In this document: one piece after another, positions 49,968-57,989 of the stretch
How positions within the stretch are numbered: position 1 is the first letter of the stretch
How the letters are laid out: every line of letters begins with the position of its first letter
Assembly: GCF_008370495.1 (NCBI RefSeq)
Contig: NZ_VTUX01000002.1
Coordinates: 248,001 to 312,000 of the forward strand
Origin: Pseudohalioglobus sediminis
GTDB taxonomy: Bacteria > Pseudomonadota > Gammaproteobacteria > Pseudomonadales > Halieaceae
Length of the DNA: 64,000 nt
Direction: 5' to 3'
Notes under the pieces: generated by a model
Told to the model about the DNA's origin: nothing
The model's input: only the letters and a program-made list of their open reading frames with translations
Database searches by the model: none
Program-made: the position numbers and the translations under genes

Positions 49968-51319
49968 TGCGCGCGTCCCTGTTCCTGAAAATCTTCCTCG
50001 GCTTCTGGCTGGTGATCATCGCCGTTCTGGGCAGCTGGCAACTGAGCAGCCAGTACTTCGAATCGCGCGTGTTCAGCGAAGCCCCCGGCGAGCGCGAAAA
50101 AGGGCCACCCCAGCGGCAGGTGCTGCGCCTCATATGGGCACTGGAGAACACGCCGTCGGCACAACTGGGGGCGCTGGTGCGACGCGCCAATGACCAGGAC
50201 CGACGCGCCGAGGTCTGGTTGCTGGACGCACAGGGTCTGGACATCAACGCCCGACCGGTGCCGCAGGAGGTGCAGGCTGTGGCTGAGCGCCTGCTGCACG
50301 GCAGCCGCAGGGCATTTGAACCGGGCAAACGGCGGCACGTATTTGCCCATGTCATCAACAGGCCGGGTGCAGAGAACTGGCGCCTGGCCATAGCGCGGCC
50401 CGCTCCCCGCTCACGCTTTCTCGGCGCGCTGGGCACCAGCCCCGGGCTGCGCCTGCTACTGGCAGCACTGGTGAGCGGCCTCGCCTGCTGGTGGTTGTCG
50501 AGGCTGCTGACCAATCGCCTGCAGGCCCTGCGCGCAGCTTCGGGCCAACTGGCCAGTGGTGACCTCAGCGCGCGCATCAGCGTACGCGAACGCGGTGGCG
50601 ATGAAACCGACCAACTGGCGCGGGATTTCAACAGCATGGCAGACCAGTTGTCACAGCGGATGCAGGCGCAGAAACAGATGCTCGCGGACGTGTCACACGA
50701 ATTGCGCTCGCCACTGGCACGCCTGCGGGTAGCGCTGGCGCTGGCCCAGGACGCAGATGGCAAGCGGGATGATTACCTGCAACGCATGGACAAGGAAACG
50801 GCCCGGCTGGAGGAACTCATCAGCCAGCTGTTGAGCAGCCAGCAGCGCGACCTGTCGATGGACAGGCATGTGGACCTCGTCCGCCTGTTGCGTGACCTGT
50901 GCGCCGACGCCAGCTTTGAGGGGGCCAGCGAGAACAAGCGCGTTGTGCTTGCAACCCAGGCGCAGCAGGCGGTCATTGCCACCCACGAGGACCTGCTGCT
51001 GAAAAGCTTCGACAATATCATCCGCAACGCCCTGCAACACACCCCGGCTGGCTCCACGGTGACAGTGGCACTGACGGCGGACAAAAACAGTATCGAGGTC
51101 AGCGTCGAGGATCGGGGACCAGGACTGCAGGAGGCAGAACTTCAACGTATTTTTGAGGCCTTCTATCGCGTGGACAAAGCGCGCTCGCCCGGCCAGGGTG
51201 GTTACGGGCTGGGGCTGGCTATCGCCAAACGGGGAATTGAGCAGCACGGGGGCACGCTGCGCGCAGCCAATACCCCAGCGGGCCTGCGCGTGACTGCGAC
51301 GCTGCCGCTGAAGTCCTGA
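49967..51319 (+). CDS. cpxA: Envelope-stress sensor histidine kinase CpxA
   Basis: The 450-residue kinase has a first membrane helix (8-26), a short periplasmic domain (about 30-155), a second helix (160-178), HAMP (LTNRLQALRAASGQLASGDLSARI) and the dimerisation/phosphoacceptor segment DVSHELRSPLARLR with His244. The ATPase domain has DNIIRNALQHTP (N box), VEDRGPGLQ and GGYGLGLAIAKRGIEQHGG. It pairs with cpxR. The periplasmic part is the usual size for CpxA. Confidence 0.94.
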   Translation: MRASLFLKIFLGFWLVIIAVLGSWQLSSQYFESRVFSEAPGEREKGPPQRQVLRLIWALENTPSAQLGALVRRANDQDRRAEVWLLDAQGLDINARPVPQEVQAVAERLLHGSRRAFEPGKRRHVFAHVINRPGAENWRLAIARPAPRSRFLGALGTSPGLRLLLAALVSGLACWWLSRLLTNRLQALRAASGQLASGDLSARISVRERGGDETDQLARDFNSMADQLSQRMQAQKQMLADVSHELRSPLARLRVALALAQDADGKRDDYLQRMDKETARLEELISQLLSSQQRDLSMDRHVDLVRLLRDLCADASFEGASENKRVVLATQAQQAVIATHEDLLLKSFDNIIRNALQHTPAGSTVTVALTADKNSIEVSVEDRGPGLQEAELQRIFEAFYRVDKARSPGQGGYGLGLAIAKRGIEQHGGTLRAANTPAGLRVTATLPLKS

Positions 51320-51381
51320 AAACGGTGTCTGTCGCCCGCGCTAGTGCTAAACTTGCGCGTCTTACACGGAGTGAAACCGCA

Positions 51382-52206
51382 ATGCTTGAGATACATCCTG
51401 TGGCCGGCGCCCTGGGCGCGGAAATCCATGGCCTGGACCTGTCTGGTGATATCGGACAGGAGGACTTTCTGCGTATTCGTAAACTGCTCAACGAATACCA
51501 GGTGATCTTTTTTCGCGACCAGCAGATCAGCCCGGAGAACATGCGCGCGCTGGCCCTGTCTTTTGGGCCGGTGCAGACGCACCCGGCCTATGACACGGTG
51601 GCCGGCTTCCCGGAGATCACCATTCTCGAGAGCACGCCGGAAAAGCCGACACGGATCGAGGCATGGCACACAGACATGACCTTTCGCCAGCATCCGCCCA
51701 TGGCCACCATGCTCAAGGCCGATATCACGCCACCCAAGGGCGGCGACACGCTCTGGTCCAGCATGACCGCGGCCTATGACGCCCTCTCCTACCACATGCA
51801 GAAATTCCTCGAGGAGCTCAACGCGATTCACGATTTTTCCTGGGGCTTCAAGGAAAGCCTGGCCGAGCCCGGCGGCAGCGAACGCCTGGCCGACGCGGTA
51901 GCCGCCAATCCCCCGGTGCGTCACCCGGTGATTCGCACTCACCCGGAAACCGGCAAGAAGGGCATCTTCGTCAACGCACTGTTTACCACCCATATCGAGG
52001 GACTGCGGCCGCGGGAAAGCCAGGCACTGCTTGAATTCCTGTTCCAGCACGTCACCACCGACGAATTTACCTGTCGCTTCCAGTGGCGGCCTAACAGCCT
52101 GGCAATCTGGGATAACCGCTGTACGCAGCACAAGCCGGTCAACGACTACTTCCCTGCGCACCGGCGCATGGAACGCATCACCATTGACGGCGACAAGCCC
52201 TACTGA
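51382..52206 (+). CDS. TauD/TfdA-family Fe(II)/2-oxoglutarate dioxygenase
   Basis: The 274-residue protein begins MLEIHPVAGALGAEIHGLDLSG. It has the iron motif H96-T-D98 (IEAWHTDMTF), LWSSMTAAYDALS, distal His in WDNRCTQHKPVNDY and the 2-oxoglutarate-binding Arg in HRRMERITI. Length and motif spacing match taurine dioxygenase and TfdA. The real substrate could be an alkylsulfonate, alkyl sulfate or phenoxyacid-like compound. It lies downstream of cpxA and 13 nt before the amidoligase gene, so co-transcription with that pair is likely. Confidence 0.92.
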   Translation: MLEIHPVAGALGAEIHGLDLSGDIGQEDFLRIRKLLNEYQVIFFRDQQISPENMRALALSFGPVQTHPAYDTVAGFPEITILESTPEKPTRIEAWHTDMTFRQHPPMATMLKADITPPKGGDTLWSSMTAAYDALSYHMQKFLEELNAIHDFSWGFKESLAEPGGSERLADAVAANPPVRHPVIRTHPETGKKGIFVNALFTTHIEGLRPRESQALLEFLFQHVTTDEFTCRFQWRPNSLAIWDNRCTQHKPVNDYFPAHRRMERITIDGDKPY

Positions 52207-52219
52207 GACCAAAGCGCAC

Positions 52220-53248
52220 ATGAGCGAAACCTACCTGCTACCACCGCGACTCACCGATGACAGCGGCCAGCCACGACGGGCCGGCTTTGAATTCGAGTTC
52301 GGCAACCTGCCGATTACCGCCACCGCCCGCTCCCTGCAGCAAGCGCTGGGTGGCGAGCTGGAAGATATCTCGCCGTTTGAAGCCGTTATTCACGAGTCGC
52401 AACTGGGCAGGCTCAAGGTCGAGCGCGACGCCAACCTGCTCAAGTCAACACGCTACCGCAAACTGCTGGAAACCCTCGGTGTGGAGTTCACCCCGGGGTC
52501 ACTCGCCCACGAAATCGAGACCAATATCGATAGCGCCAGCCGTATCCTGATTCCCTGCGAGGTGGTCACCCAGCCGGTCGCCTTTGCCGACATGGCAATG
52601 CTGGACACCCTCGTCGACACCCTCAACCAGCTTGGCGCCGAGGGCACGCAGCATTCCATCATTTACGCCTTTGGCCTGCATATCAACGCATCCATACCTT
52701 CCCGGGACAGCCTGGATATCCTGCGCCACCTGCAGGCCTTTCTGCTACTGCATGCCTGGCTGGTGGACATGGCGGGAACAGACCGCACCCGTCGCTACCT
52801 GACGCCGTACATTGACCCGTTCCCCCAGCACTACATGGAGCACGTGTTGCAGGTGGACTACCAGCCCGACACGGACCAGTTGATAGACGATTACCTGCAC
52901 TTCAACCCGACCCGGAACCGGGCCCTGGACATGCTGCCGATCTTCTGCGATCTGGACCGTGAGCGCGTGCTTGCCGGGCTGCCTGCGGATGAGCGCAAGC
53001 TGGTGTCAGCACGGCCGGCATTCCACTACCGCCTGCCCGACTGCAAGGTCAACGTGCCGGGCTGGTCTGTGGCCACGCCCTGGAATCACTGGGTATTCAT
53101 CGAGAAGCTGGCCCATGACAGCGCACTGCTGGAACGGTTGATAGCGCACTGGCAGGAGCACTACGCTGACTTCAAGCTGGCGCAGAATACGCGCTGGGTA
53201 AGGCACCTCACCTCACTGATTGCCGAGCAATACCTCACCGATAAATGA
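52220..53248 (+). CDS. Amidoligase-family protein (COOH-NH2 ligase)
   Basis: The 342-residue protein shows the amidoligase signature of the glutamine-synthetase-like fold: GFEFEFGNL near residues 22-30 with paired acidic metal ligands, HINAS in the middle strand (YAFGLHINAS), and the Arg/Asn-rich segment HFNPTRNRALDMLPIFCDLD. The family is predicted to join a carboxylate and an amine using ATP. Its ATGA overlap with a class I glutamine amidotransferase gene is the classic conserved pairing. Products of such modules (novel gamma-glutamyl-like metabolites or peptide tags) are largely unknown. Confidence 0.88.
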   Translation: MSETYLLPPRLTDDSGQPRRAGFEFEFGNLPITATARSLQQALGGELEDISPFEAVIHESQLGRLKVERDANLLKSTRYRKLLETLGVEFTPGSLAHEIETNIDSASRILIPCEVVTQPVAFADMAMLDTLVDTLNQLGAEGTQHSIIYAFGLHINASIPSRDSLDILRHLQAFLLLHAWLVDMAGTDRTRRYLTPYIDPFPQHYMEHVLQVDYQPDTDQLIDDYLHFNPTRNRALDMLPIFCDLDRERVLAGLPADERKLVSARPAFHYRLPDCKVNVPGWSVATPWNHWVFIEKLAHDSALLERLIAHWQEHYADFKLAQNTRWVRHLTSLIAEQYLTDK

Positions 53249-54021
53249 CCCCGGACACGAAACCCCTTATCGGCGTGACCGGCCCCGTCAACGGCGGCCT
53301 CGCGGCCTGGCTGATGACCGCGCTGGCAATTCGTCGCGCTGGCGGCAGGGCCTGCCGCTTAACAGCCGAGCGACCCGGCGATGCCGACCAGCTCGACGGT
53401 ATCGTCATCGGCGGCGGCACCGACGTCGATCCGTTTCACTACGGCGAGGAACCCCTGCAGGCGGATGCCGATCGCGGTCGCACCAGCATACTGGACTGGA
53501 CCGTGGGGCTGCTGGTGTCGGCCATGCGTGCCGTATTTGCCCGCCACGATCGCGAAACCCAGAATTTTGACCCCGAGCGCGACAAGCTGGAACAGACACT
53601 GATTCGGCATGCCCTGTACGCGGGCAAGCCCCTGCTGGGCATCTGTCGCGGCGCGCAACTGATCAACGTCACCCTCGGTGGCACCCTGTACCAGAGCATC
53701 GAGCACTTCTACCAGGAGGGTACATCCAACCCGCGCAGTATCCTGCCGCGCAAGACCGTGGCCCTGGCCCCGGGCAGCCGCCTGCGCACATTGCTGGGCA
53801 GTGAACACGCCCGGGTAAATGCCTTGCACGAGCAATCGATCCGCGATCTGGGTGACGGCCTGGTAGTGAGTGCACGCGAGGAAAACGGTGTCATACAGGG
53901 TATCGAGCGACAAGGTTCCCAACTGGTCCTGGGCGTGCAGTGGCACCCCGAATACCTGCCGCAGTATCGGCCGCAACAGCGCCTGTTCCAGCAGCTGGTG
54001 CACGCGGCAAAGGCGCGTTAG
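53245..54021 (+). CDS. Class I glutamine amidotransferase/gamma-glutamyl hydrolase-like protein (PuuD type)
   Basis: The 258-residue protein has the nucleophile elbow LLGICRGAQLINV with Cys134. His234 and Glu236 in VQWHPEYL complete the triad. GGGTDVDPFHYGE at 57-68 resembles the PuuD/gamma-glutamyl-GABA hydrolase group. It overlaps the amidoligase stop (ATGA). It could supply ammonia to the ligase or cleave its gamma-glutamyl product. Confidence 0.92.
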   Translation: MTPDTKPLIGVTGPVNGGLAAWLMTALAIRRAGGRACRLTAERPGDADQLDGIVIGGGTDVDPFHYGEEPLQADADRGRTSILDWTVGLLVSAMRAVFARHDRETQNFDPERDKLEQTLIRHALYAGKPLLGICRGAQLINVTLGGTLYQSIEHFYQEGTSNPRSILPRKTVALAPGSRLRTLLGSEHARVNALHEQSIRDLGDGLVVSAREENGVIQGIERQGSQLVLGVQWHPEYLPQYRPQQRLFQQLVHAAKAR

Positions 54022-54023
54022 GC

Positions 54024-54455
54024 GTGGAAGCTTATCTCGGCCTGTTTGCCAGCGCCTTTCTGGCTGCGACCCTGCTGCCCGCCTACTCCGAAATCCTGTT
54101 CGCCGGTCTGTTGCAGGCGGGTTATGACCCGCTGTTACTGCTGGCGTGGGCTTCCGCCGGCAACACGCTGGGGGCAGCGGTCAACTGGCTGCTCGGCAGG
54201 TACCTGCTTCACTTCCAGGATCGCAAATGGTTTCCGTTCAAGACCGACAGCCTGGGCGCCGCCCAGCGCTGGTTCAACAAGTGGGGAGTATGGTCGCTGC
54301 TGCTGGCCTGGATGCCGATCGGCGGTGACGCGCTGACCTTTATCGCCGGCATGATGCGTGTGCGCTTCTGGCTGTTTTTCCTGCTCACAGCGGTGGGCAA
54401 GACCGCCCGCTATGCGATATTGCTGGGCGCTTTCGACCTGCTTTACCCGGGCTGA
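54024..54455 (+). CDS. YqaA/DedA-like small membrane protein
   Basis: A GTG at 54024, 2 nt past the amidotransferase stop, opens a 143-residue membrane protein: VEAYLGLFASAFLAATLLPAY, YDPLLLLAWASAGNTLGAAVNWLLGRYL, FNKWGVWSLLLAWMPIGGDALTFIAGMMR and FFLLTAVGKTARYAILLGAF. The G-N-T-LG and P-x-GGD segments are typical of the SNARE-associated/YqaA branch. Function is unknown; DedA relatives act in lipid carrier or small-molecule transport. Confidence 0.88.
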   Translation: MEAYLGLFASAFLAATLLPAYSEILFAGLLQAGYDPLLLLAWASAGNTLGAAVNWLLGRYLLHFQDRKWFPFKTDSLGAAQRWFNKWGVWSLLLAWMPIGGDALTFIAGMMRVRFWLFFLLTAVGKTARYAILLGAFDLLYPG

Positions 54456-54468
54456 GCGCTGTCGCTCA
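54453..54468. terminator. Hairpin made of two convergent stop regions
   Basis: TGAGCG, CTGT loop and CGCTCA form a 6-bp stem. The left arm begins with the YqaA-like stop TGA, and the right arm ends with the aldolase stop read on the minus strand. It may serve as a bidirectional end point for both transcripts. Confidence 0.45.
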
Positions 54469-55638
54469 ATCGCGCCCCAGTATCAGCGCGCCCGTCGGCA
54501 CACCGACACCGCTACTCACCAGCACATGCTCGACAGCCTTGTCGGGCTGGCCGGTGGATTCCCCGCGCACCAGGCGCACGCCTTCGGCAATATTGTTCAT
54601 ACCGTGGATGTAGGCCTCGGAGATCAGGCCGCCGTGGGTGTTATTGGGCAGGCGGCCGTCCCTGTCGAGGGCGCCGTCACGGACCATGTCCTTGCCCTCG
54701 CCAGGCCCGCAGAAACCGAAACTCTCCAACTGCATGATGACCTCGGAGGTGAACGCATCGTACAGGCAGGCGGCGTCGATATCGTCGGGGCCCAGTCCCG
54801 CCATCGCATAGGCACGCTCTCCCGCCAGTTGCATTTCAGGCAGGGATGTCAGTTCCTCGCGATAGAAACTGGTCATCTCTTCCTGGCCACGGGTGGAAGC
54901 CTGGCTGACACCGCGAATGATGGCGGGCTTGCGTTGCAGGCTGCGGGCGCGATCAGCAGAAGTCACCAGGATAGCGCAGCCGCCGTCAGTCTCCTGGCAG
55001 AAATCGTACAGGCACAGGGGTGAGGCGATGGGGTCTGACGCCAGGTAAGTCTCCATATCCAGCGGCTTGCCATAGCCATAGGCACGCGGATTCTGCTGCG
55101 CGTAATTGCGTTGCGAAATAGCCACCCGCCCCAGGTCCTCCCGGGTTACGCCGTACTCATGCATATACTTGTTGGCGATCATGGCGATCCAGCTGCCTGG
55201 TACCAGCATGCCGTAGGCCATATACCAGGAGTAGTGGATGTAGGAAGAGGTAATGATCTGGCCGGAGACGCCCTGCCCCATGCGCTTGCCGGAACGCCCG
55301 TTCATGGCGCGGTAGCACACCACGTTTTCCGCCTGCCCGCTGGCAACCGCCATCACCGCCTGCAGGATCGTGCCCACGGCAGCGCCGCCGCCGTAGTGCA
55401 CGCGGCTGAAAAACGTCAGGTCACGGGCGCCGACGGCACGCGCCACGTCCACCTCCTCGTTGTGATCGAGGGTATAGCTGACCAGGCCGTCTATATCGCC
55501 GGGGCTGATACCGGCGTCGTCACAGGCCGCCACCACACATTGCGCGGCCAGGCTGAGCTCGGATACGCCAGAGGATTTGGAGAACGGCGTCACGCCGATT
55601 CCGGCAATGGCCGCCTGGTCCTTGAGTGAAAACGTCAT
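54466..55638 (-). CDS. Ltp2-like thiolase-fold aldolase, copy 1
   Basis: The 390-residue protein belongs to the SCP-x/Ltp2 branch of the thiolase superfamily. It lacks a normal thiolase Cys-His pair but has Tyr293 (CLYDAF) and Tyr343 (SEAYIHG), aligned with the tyrosines of the steroid side-chain aldolase Ltp2, plus SFYREEL at 257-263. Ltp2 cleaves the C-C bond of a beta-hydroxy acyl-CoA side chain by retro-aldol reaction and needs a DUF35 partner. A DUF35 gene overlaps its start (ATGA). It is clearly related to the second copy at 60708-61883. Confidence 0.9.
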   Translation of the reverse strand: MTFSLKDQAAIAGIGVTPFSKSSGVSELSLAAQCVVAACDDAGISPGDIDGLVSYTLDHNEEVDVARAVGARDLTFFSRVHYGGGAAVGTILQAVMAVASGQAENVVCYRAMNGRSGKRMGQGVSGQIITSSYIHYSWYMAYGMLVPGSWIAMIANKYMHEYGVTREDLGRVAISQRNYAQQNPRAYGYGKPLDMETYLASDPIASPLCLYDFCQETDGGCAILVTSADRARSLQRKPAIIRGVSQASTRGQEEMTSFYREELTSLPEMQLAGERAYAMAGLGPDDIDAACLYDAFTSEVIMQLESFGFCGPGEGKDMVRDGALDRDGRLPNNTHGGLISEAYIHGMNNIAEGVRLVRGESTGQPDKAVEHVLVSSGVGVPTGALILGRD

Positions 55639-56051
55639 GCTGTCGCCCCCGTCAGGCGGAACACGGGCAGTTTGAAGCCATCCGGGTCGGTGTGAATCAC
55701 CATTTCCACCGGCAGGCCGAAATCAACTTCCTGCGGGTCACACTGCACCAGTTGGGAGGTCACGCGGGTACCCTCTTCCAGATCAACCAGCACGATAACC
55801 AGCGGGTAGTCGTAGCCCGGAAACTGCGGGTGGGTCAGTACCGTGAAGCTGCAAATCGTGCCGCGCCCGCTGGCCTCAACCGCATCCCATTCAAGGGAGC
55901 GACACTCGCCGCACATGGGCTGCGGCGGGTGACGCAGGGTCTTGCAGCCGCGACAGCGCTGTATCCCCAGCTTGTCCTCGGCGGCCATCTCCCACCACCA
56001 GGCATTGTCCGGGCCCAGGGGCGGCTTGATGCGAGAGGGCTGCCCGGCCAC
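55635..56051 (-). CDS. DUF35 OB-fold, zinc-ribbon protein (partner of aldolase copy 1)
   Basis: The 138-residue protein starts at a GTG with GGAGGTG 6 nt upstream, embedded in the end of the dehydrogenase gene. A rubredoxin-like zinc ribbon (CRGCKTLRHPPQPMCGEC) precedes the OB-fold (GTICSFTVLTHPQFPGYDYPLVIVLVDLEEGTRV, split by strands). In the steroid system the equivalent domain is fused to ChsH2 and docks on Ltp2. Here the stand-alone form is coupled to its own aldolase. Confidence 0.92.
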   Translation of the reverse strand: MAGQPSRIKPPLGPDNAWWWEMAAEDKLGIQRCRGCKTLRHPPQPMCGECRSLEWDAVEASGRGTICSFTVLTHPQFPGYDYPLVIVLVDLEEGTRVTSQLVQCDPQEVDFGLPVEMVIHTDPDGFKLPVFRLTGATA

Positions 56052-56054
56052 GCC

Positions 56055-57203
56055 TTACACCTCCAGCGCGCGAAAGCCGAGGGAGTCGTCCTGCGCCAGC
56101 AGCTGACCGAGTTTTTCCAGCTGCTGCGAGGCGTTACCCAGTGAGTAACTGATCTGCTTGGCCAGCAGGTAAAAACGGTGAATCGGGTATTCCACATCCG
56201 CGCCCATGCCGCCGTGCAGATGCTGTGCTGTGCACACCACACGGTGGGCGGCGTCACAGGCCCACCACTTGGCGGCACGCACTTCCGCGCGCGCGTCCAG
56301 GCCCTCGCTGAGCCGCCACATCGCCAGCCAGTAGGTTGAGCGGATACCCTCCACGTCGATATAACTGTCGGCCATGCGCATGGCCAGGGCCTGGAAGCTA
56401 CCCAGGGGCACACCGAACTGCTTGCGCTCGCTGACGTAGGCCGCGGTGCGCTTCATCGCTTCCTCGGTGACGCCGACCTGCATCGCGCAATGACATACGT
56501 TGGCGCGCTGCTCCAGCCAGTCGAGAATCTCATCGCCCTGGCCATCGGCGCCCAGCAGGGCATCGCTGGCTATACGCACGCCCGCCAGGGACAGCTGCGC
56601 TACGCGCTCGCCGGAAATACCGACGGTCTCCGGCGTCACCGTCACGCCGCTGGCACGGGTGTCGACCACAAACACGCTGTAACCGGACTCGGTCTCCGCC
56701 GGCACCAGGATAAAATCGGCCACGCCCCCATCGGGCACGGCCGCCTTGTCGCCGGCAAGCGTCCAGCCGTCTGCATCCCGGGTCGCTTTTACCGTCGTCG
56801 CCAGCGCACCGGGCATGCCGATGTCAGCCACCGCGGCGCTGAATTTTGCCTTCCCCGTGGCCATGGGCTCGAGCCACTGCGCCTGCTGCGCCTCGGAGCC
56901 AAATTCCGCTATCGGCAGCCCGCCCAGAACCAGTGTTGCGTAAAGCGGCACGGGCGCGACGCGGCGCCCCTGCTCTTCCAGAACCATGCACAACTCAACC
57001 AGCCCCAGGCCACTGCCACCAGCCGCTTCCGGAACGGCTATGCCCAGCAGCCCCTGATCCGCGAGGGTCTGCCACAGCTGATCATCGTAGGTCTGATCAC
57101 CGCGGGAGAAAGCGAGCAGGAACTCGTCTGTCGCCCGGTCAGTAAATATCTGGTAGGCCAGTTCGCGGATCGCGGTCTGGTCTTCGGTGAAATTAAAGTC
57201 CAT
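56055..57203 (-). CDS. Acyl-CoA dehydrogenase, FadE28/ChsE1-like position
   Basis: The 382-residue flavoprotein begins MDFNFTEDQTAIRELAYQIF. The FAD/substrate loop of the middle domain is altered (FSAAVADIGMPGALATT instead of a YSEPGAGSD-type sequence). The C-domain carries RKQFGVPLGSFQALAMRMAD and HLHGGMGADVEYPIHRFYLL. This altered form is typical of the smaller partner in steroid-type alpha2-beta2 dehydrogenases. The likely partner is the dehydrogenase at 57990-59162, across the tetR gene. It precedes the DUF35 and aldolase genes in the operon. Confidence 0.9.
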   Translation of the reverse strand: MDFNFTEDQTAIRELAYQIFTDRATDEFLLAFSRGDQTYDDQLWQTLADQGLLGIAVPEAAGGSGLGLVELCMVLEEQGRRVAPVPLYATLVLGGLPIAEFGSEAQQAQWLEPMATGKAKFSAAVADIGMPGALATTVKATRDADGWTLAGDKAAVPDGGVADFILVPAETESGYSVFVVDTRASGVTVTPETVGISGERVAQLSLAGVRIASDALLGADGQGDEILDWLEQRANVCHCAMQVGVTEEAMKRTAAYVSERKQFGVPLGSFQALAMRMADSYIDVEGIRSTYWLAMWRLSEGLDARAEVRAAKWWACDAAHRVVCTAQHLHGGMGADVEYPIHRFYLLAKQISYSLGNASQQLEKLGQLLAQDDSLGFRALEV

Positions 57204-57214
57204 AAGCTTGTGCC

Positions 57215-57919
57215 TCAGTGTTGCCTGACCATCGTGGCCATATTGCGTGTGTATTCGAGTCTCGATGCATCGGGGTGTTCGAGGAACAGCCCCCGGTAAA
57301 ACATGGTGGTCAACAGCTCCGCGAACTGCTCAACCGTCAGATCCGCCTTGCGCAGGGAGTCACTGCGGTTGATGAAATACTCCCGCAGCAGCCCTTCGCC
57401 GATGCCGGCCAGCGCATACACCACCATCAGCGCCTGTTGCGGCTGGAACTTCACCTCGGGAAACATCCTTGGCATCAGCTCCACCAGCCACATCAACTGG
57501 GCCCGGTAGGCATCGCGCAGCATGCGCCCGAACTCCAGGTCCTCGTCTGCCAGCTGCAGCAGGCAGCGCATCACGCCCGGGCGCTGGGCGTAACTGCGCA
57601 CCACCAGCAGGTTGTGCGCATAGATCCTGCCGTACCAGTCCCCCGGCTCAACGCCTTTCTCGATAGCTTGCGCGTCTTCACTGGCGCGGGCGAAATCCGT
57701 GAGCACCTCAACCGTGAGCGACTTGAGGTCCTTGAAGTAATGGTAGAACAGCCCCTGGGCCACACCGGCCTCGCGGGTGACATCAGCAATGCGCATGCGG
57801 TGAAAACCGTCGCGCTCCAGCACCGTCAGGGCTGCACGCATCAGCTTGGCGCGCGCCTTCTCCCCGCGGGGACTGAGCGCCCGCTGGTTTGCGTCTGCAC
57901 TGTGTGTTGCCTTGACCAT
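57215..57919 (-). CDS. TetR-family regulator of the steroid-type cluster
   Basis: The 234-residue regulator has its helix-turn-helix at about 44-63 (IADVTREAGVAQGLFYHYFK) and a helical ligand domain. It lies between the two divergent arms of the acyl-CoA cluster, 11 nt upstream of the dehydrogenase gene on its own strand. A 22-bp palindrome fills the divergent promoter. It is most likely a repressor of both arms, with a CoA thioester as inducer by analogy with KstR-type regulators. Confidence 0.9.
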   Translation of the reverse strand: MVKATHSADANQRALSPRGEKARAKLMRAALTVLERDGFHRMRIADVTREAGVAQGLFYHYFKDLKSLTVEVLTDFARASEDAQAIEKGVEPGDWYGRIYAHNLLVVRSYAQRPGVMRCLLQLADEDLEFGRMLRDAYRAQLMWLVELMPRMFPEVKFQPQQALMVVYALAGIGEGLLREYFINRSDSLRKADLTVEQFAELLTTMFYRGLFLEHPDASRLEYTRNMATMVRQH

Positions 57920-57932
57920 GACAATAAATTAG

Positions 57933-57954
57933 TTGAATTTGAATTCAATTTCAA
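57933..57954. promoter_or_regulatory. 22-bp palindromic operator between tetR and dehydrogenase genes
   Basis: Arms TTGAATTTGAA (57933-57943) and TTCAATTTCAA (57944-57954) form an inverted repeat with 20 of 22 positions symmetrical and a perfect TTGAATTCAA-like centre. It is 14 nt from the tetR start and 36 nt from the dehydrogenase start. It differs entirely from the TATGNCATA motif of the first island. Confidence 0.75.
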
Positions 57955-57989
57955 TATTATTGTTGGAGATAGATACGAGGAGCAGACAC

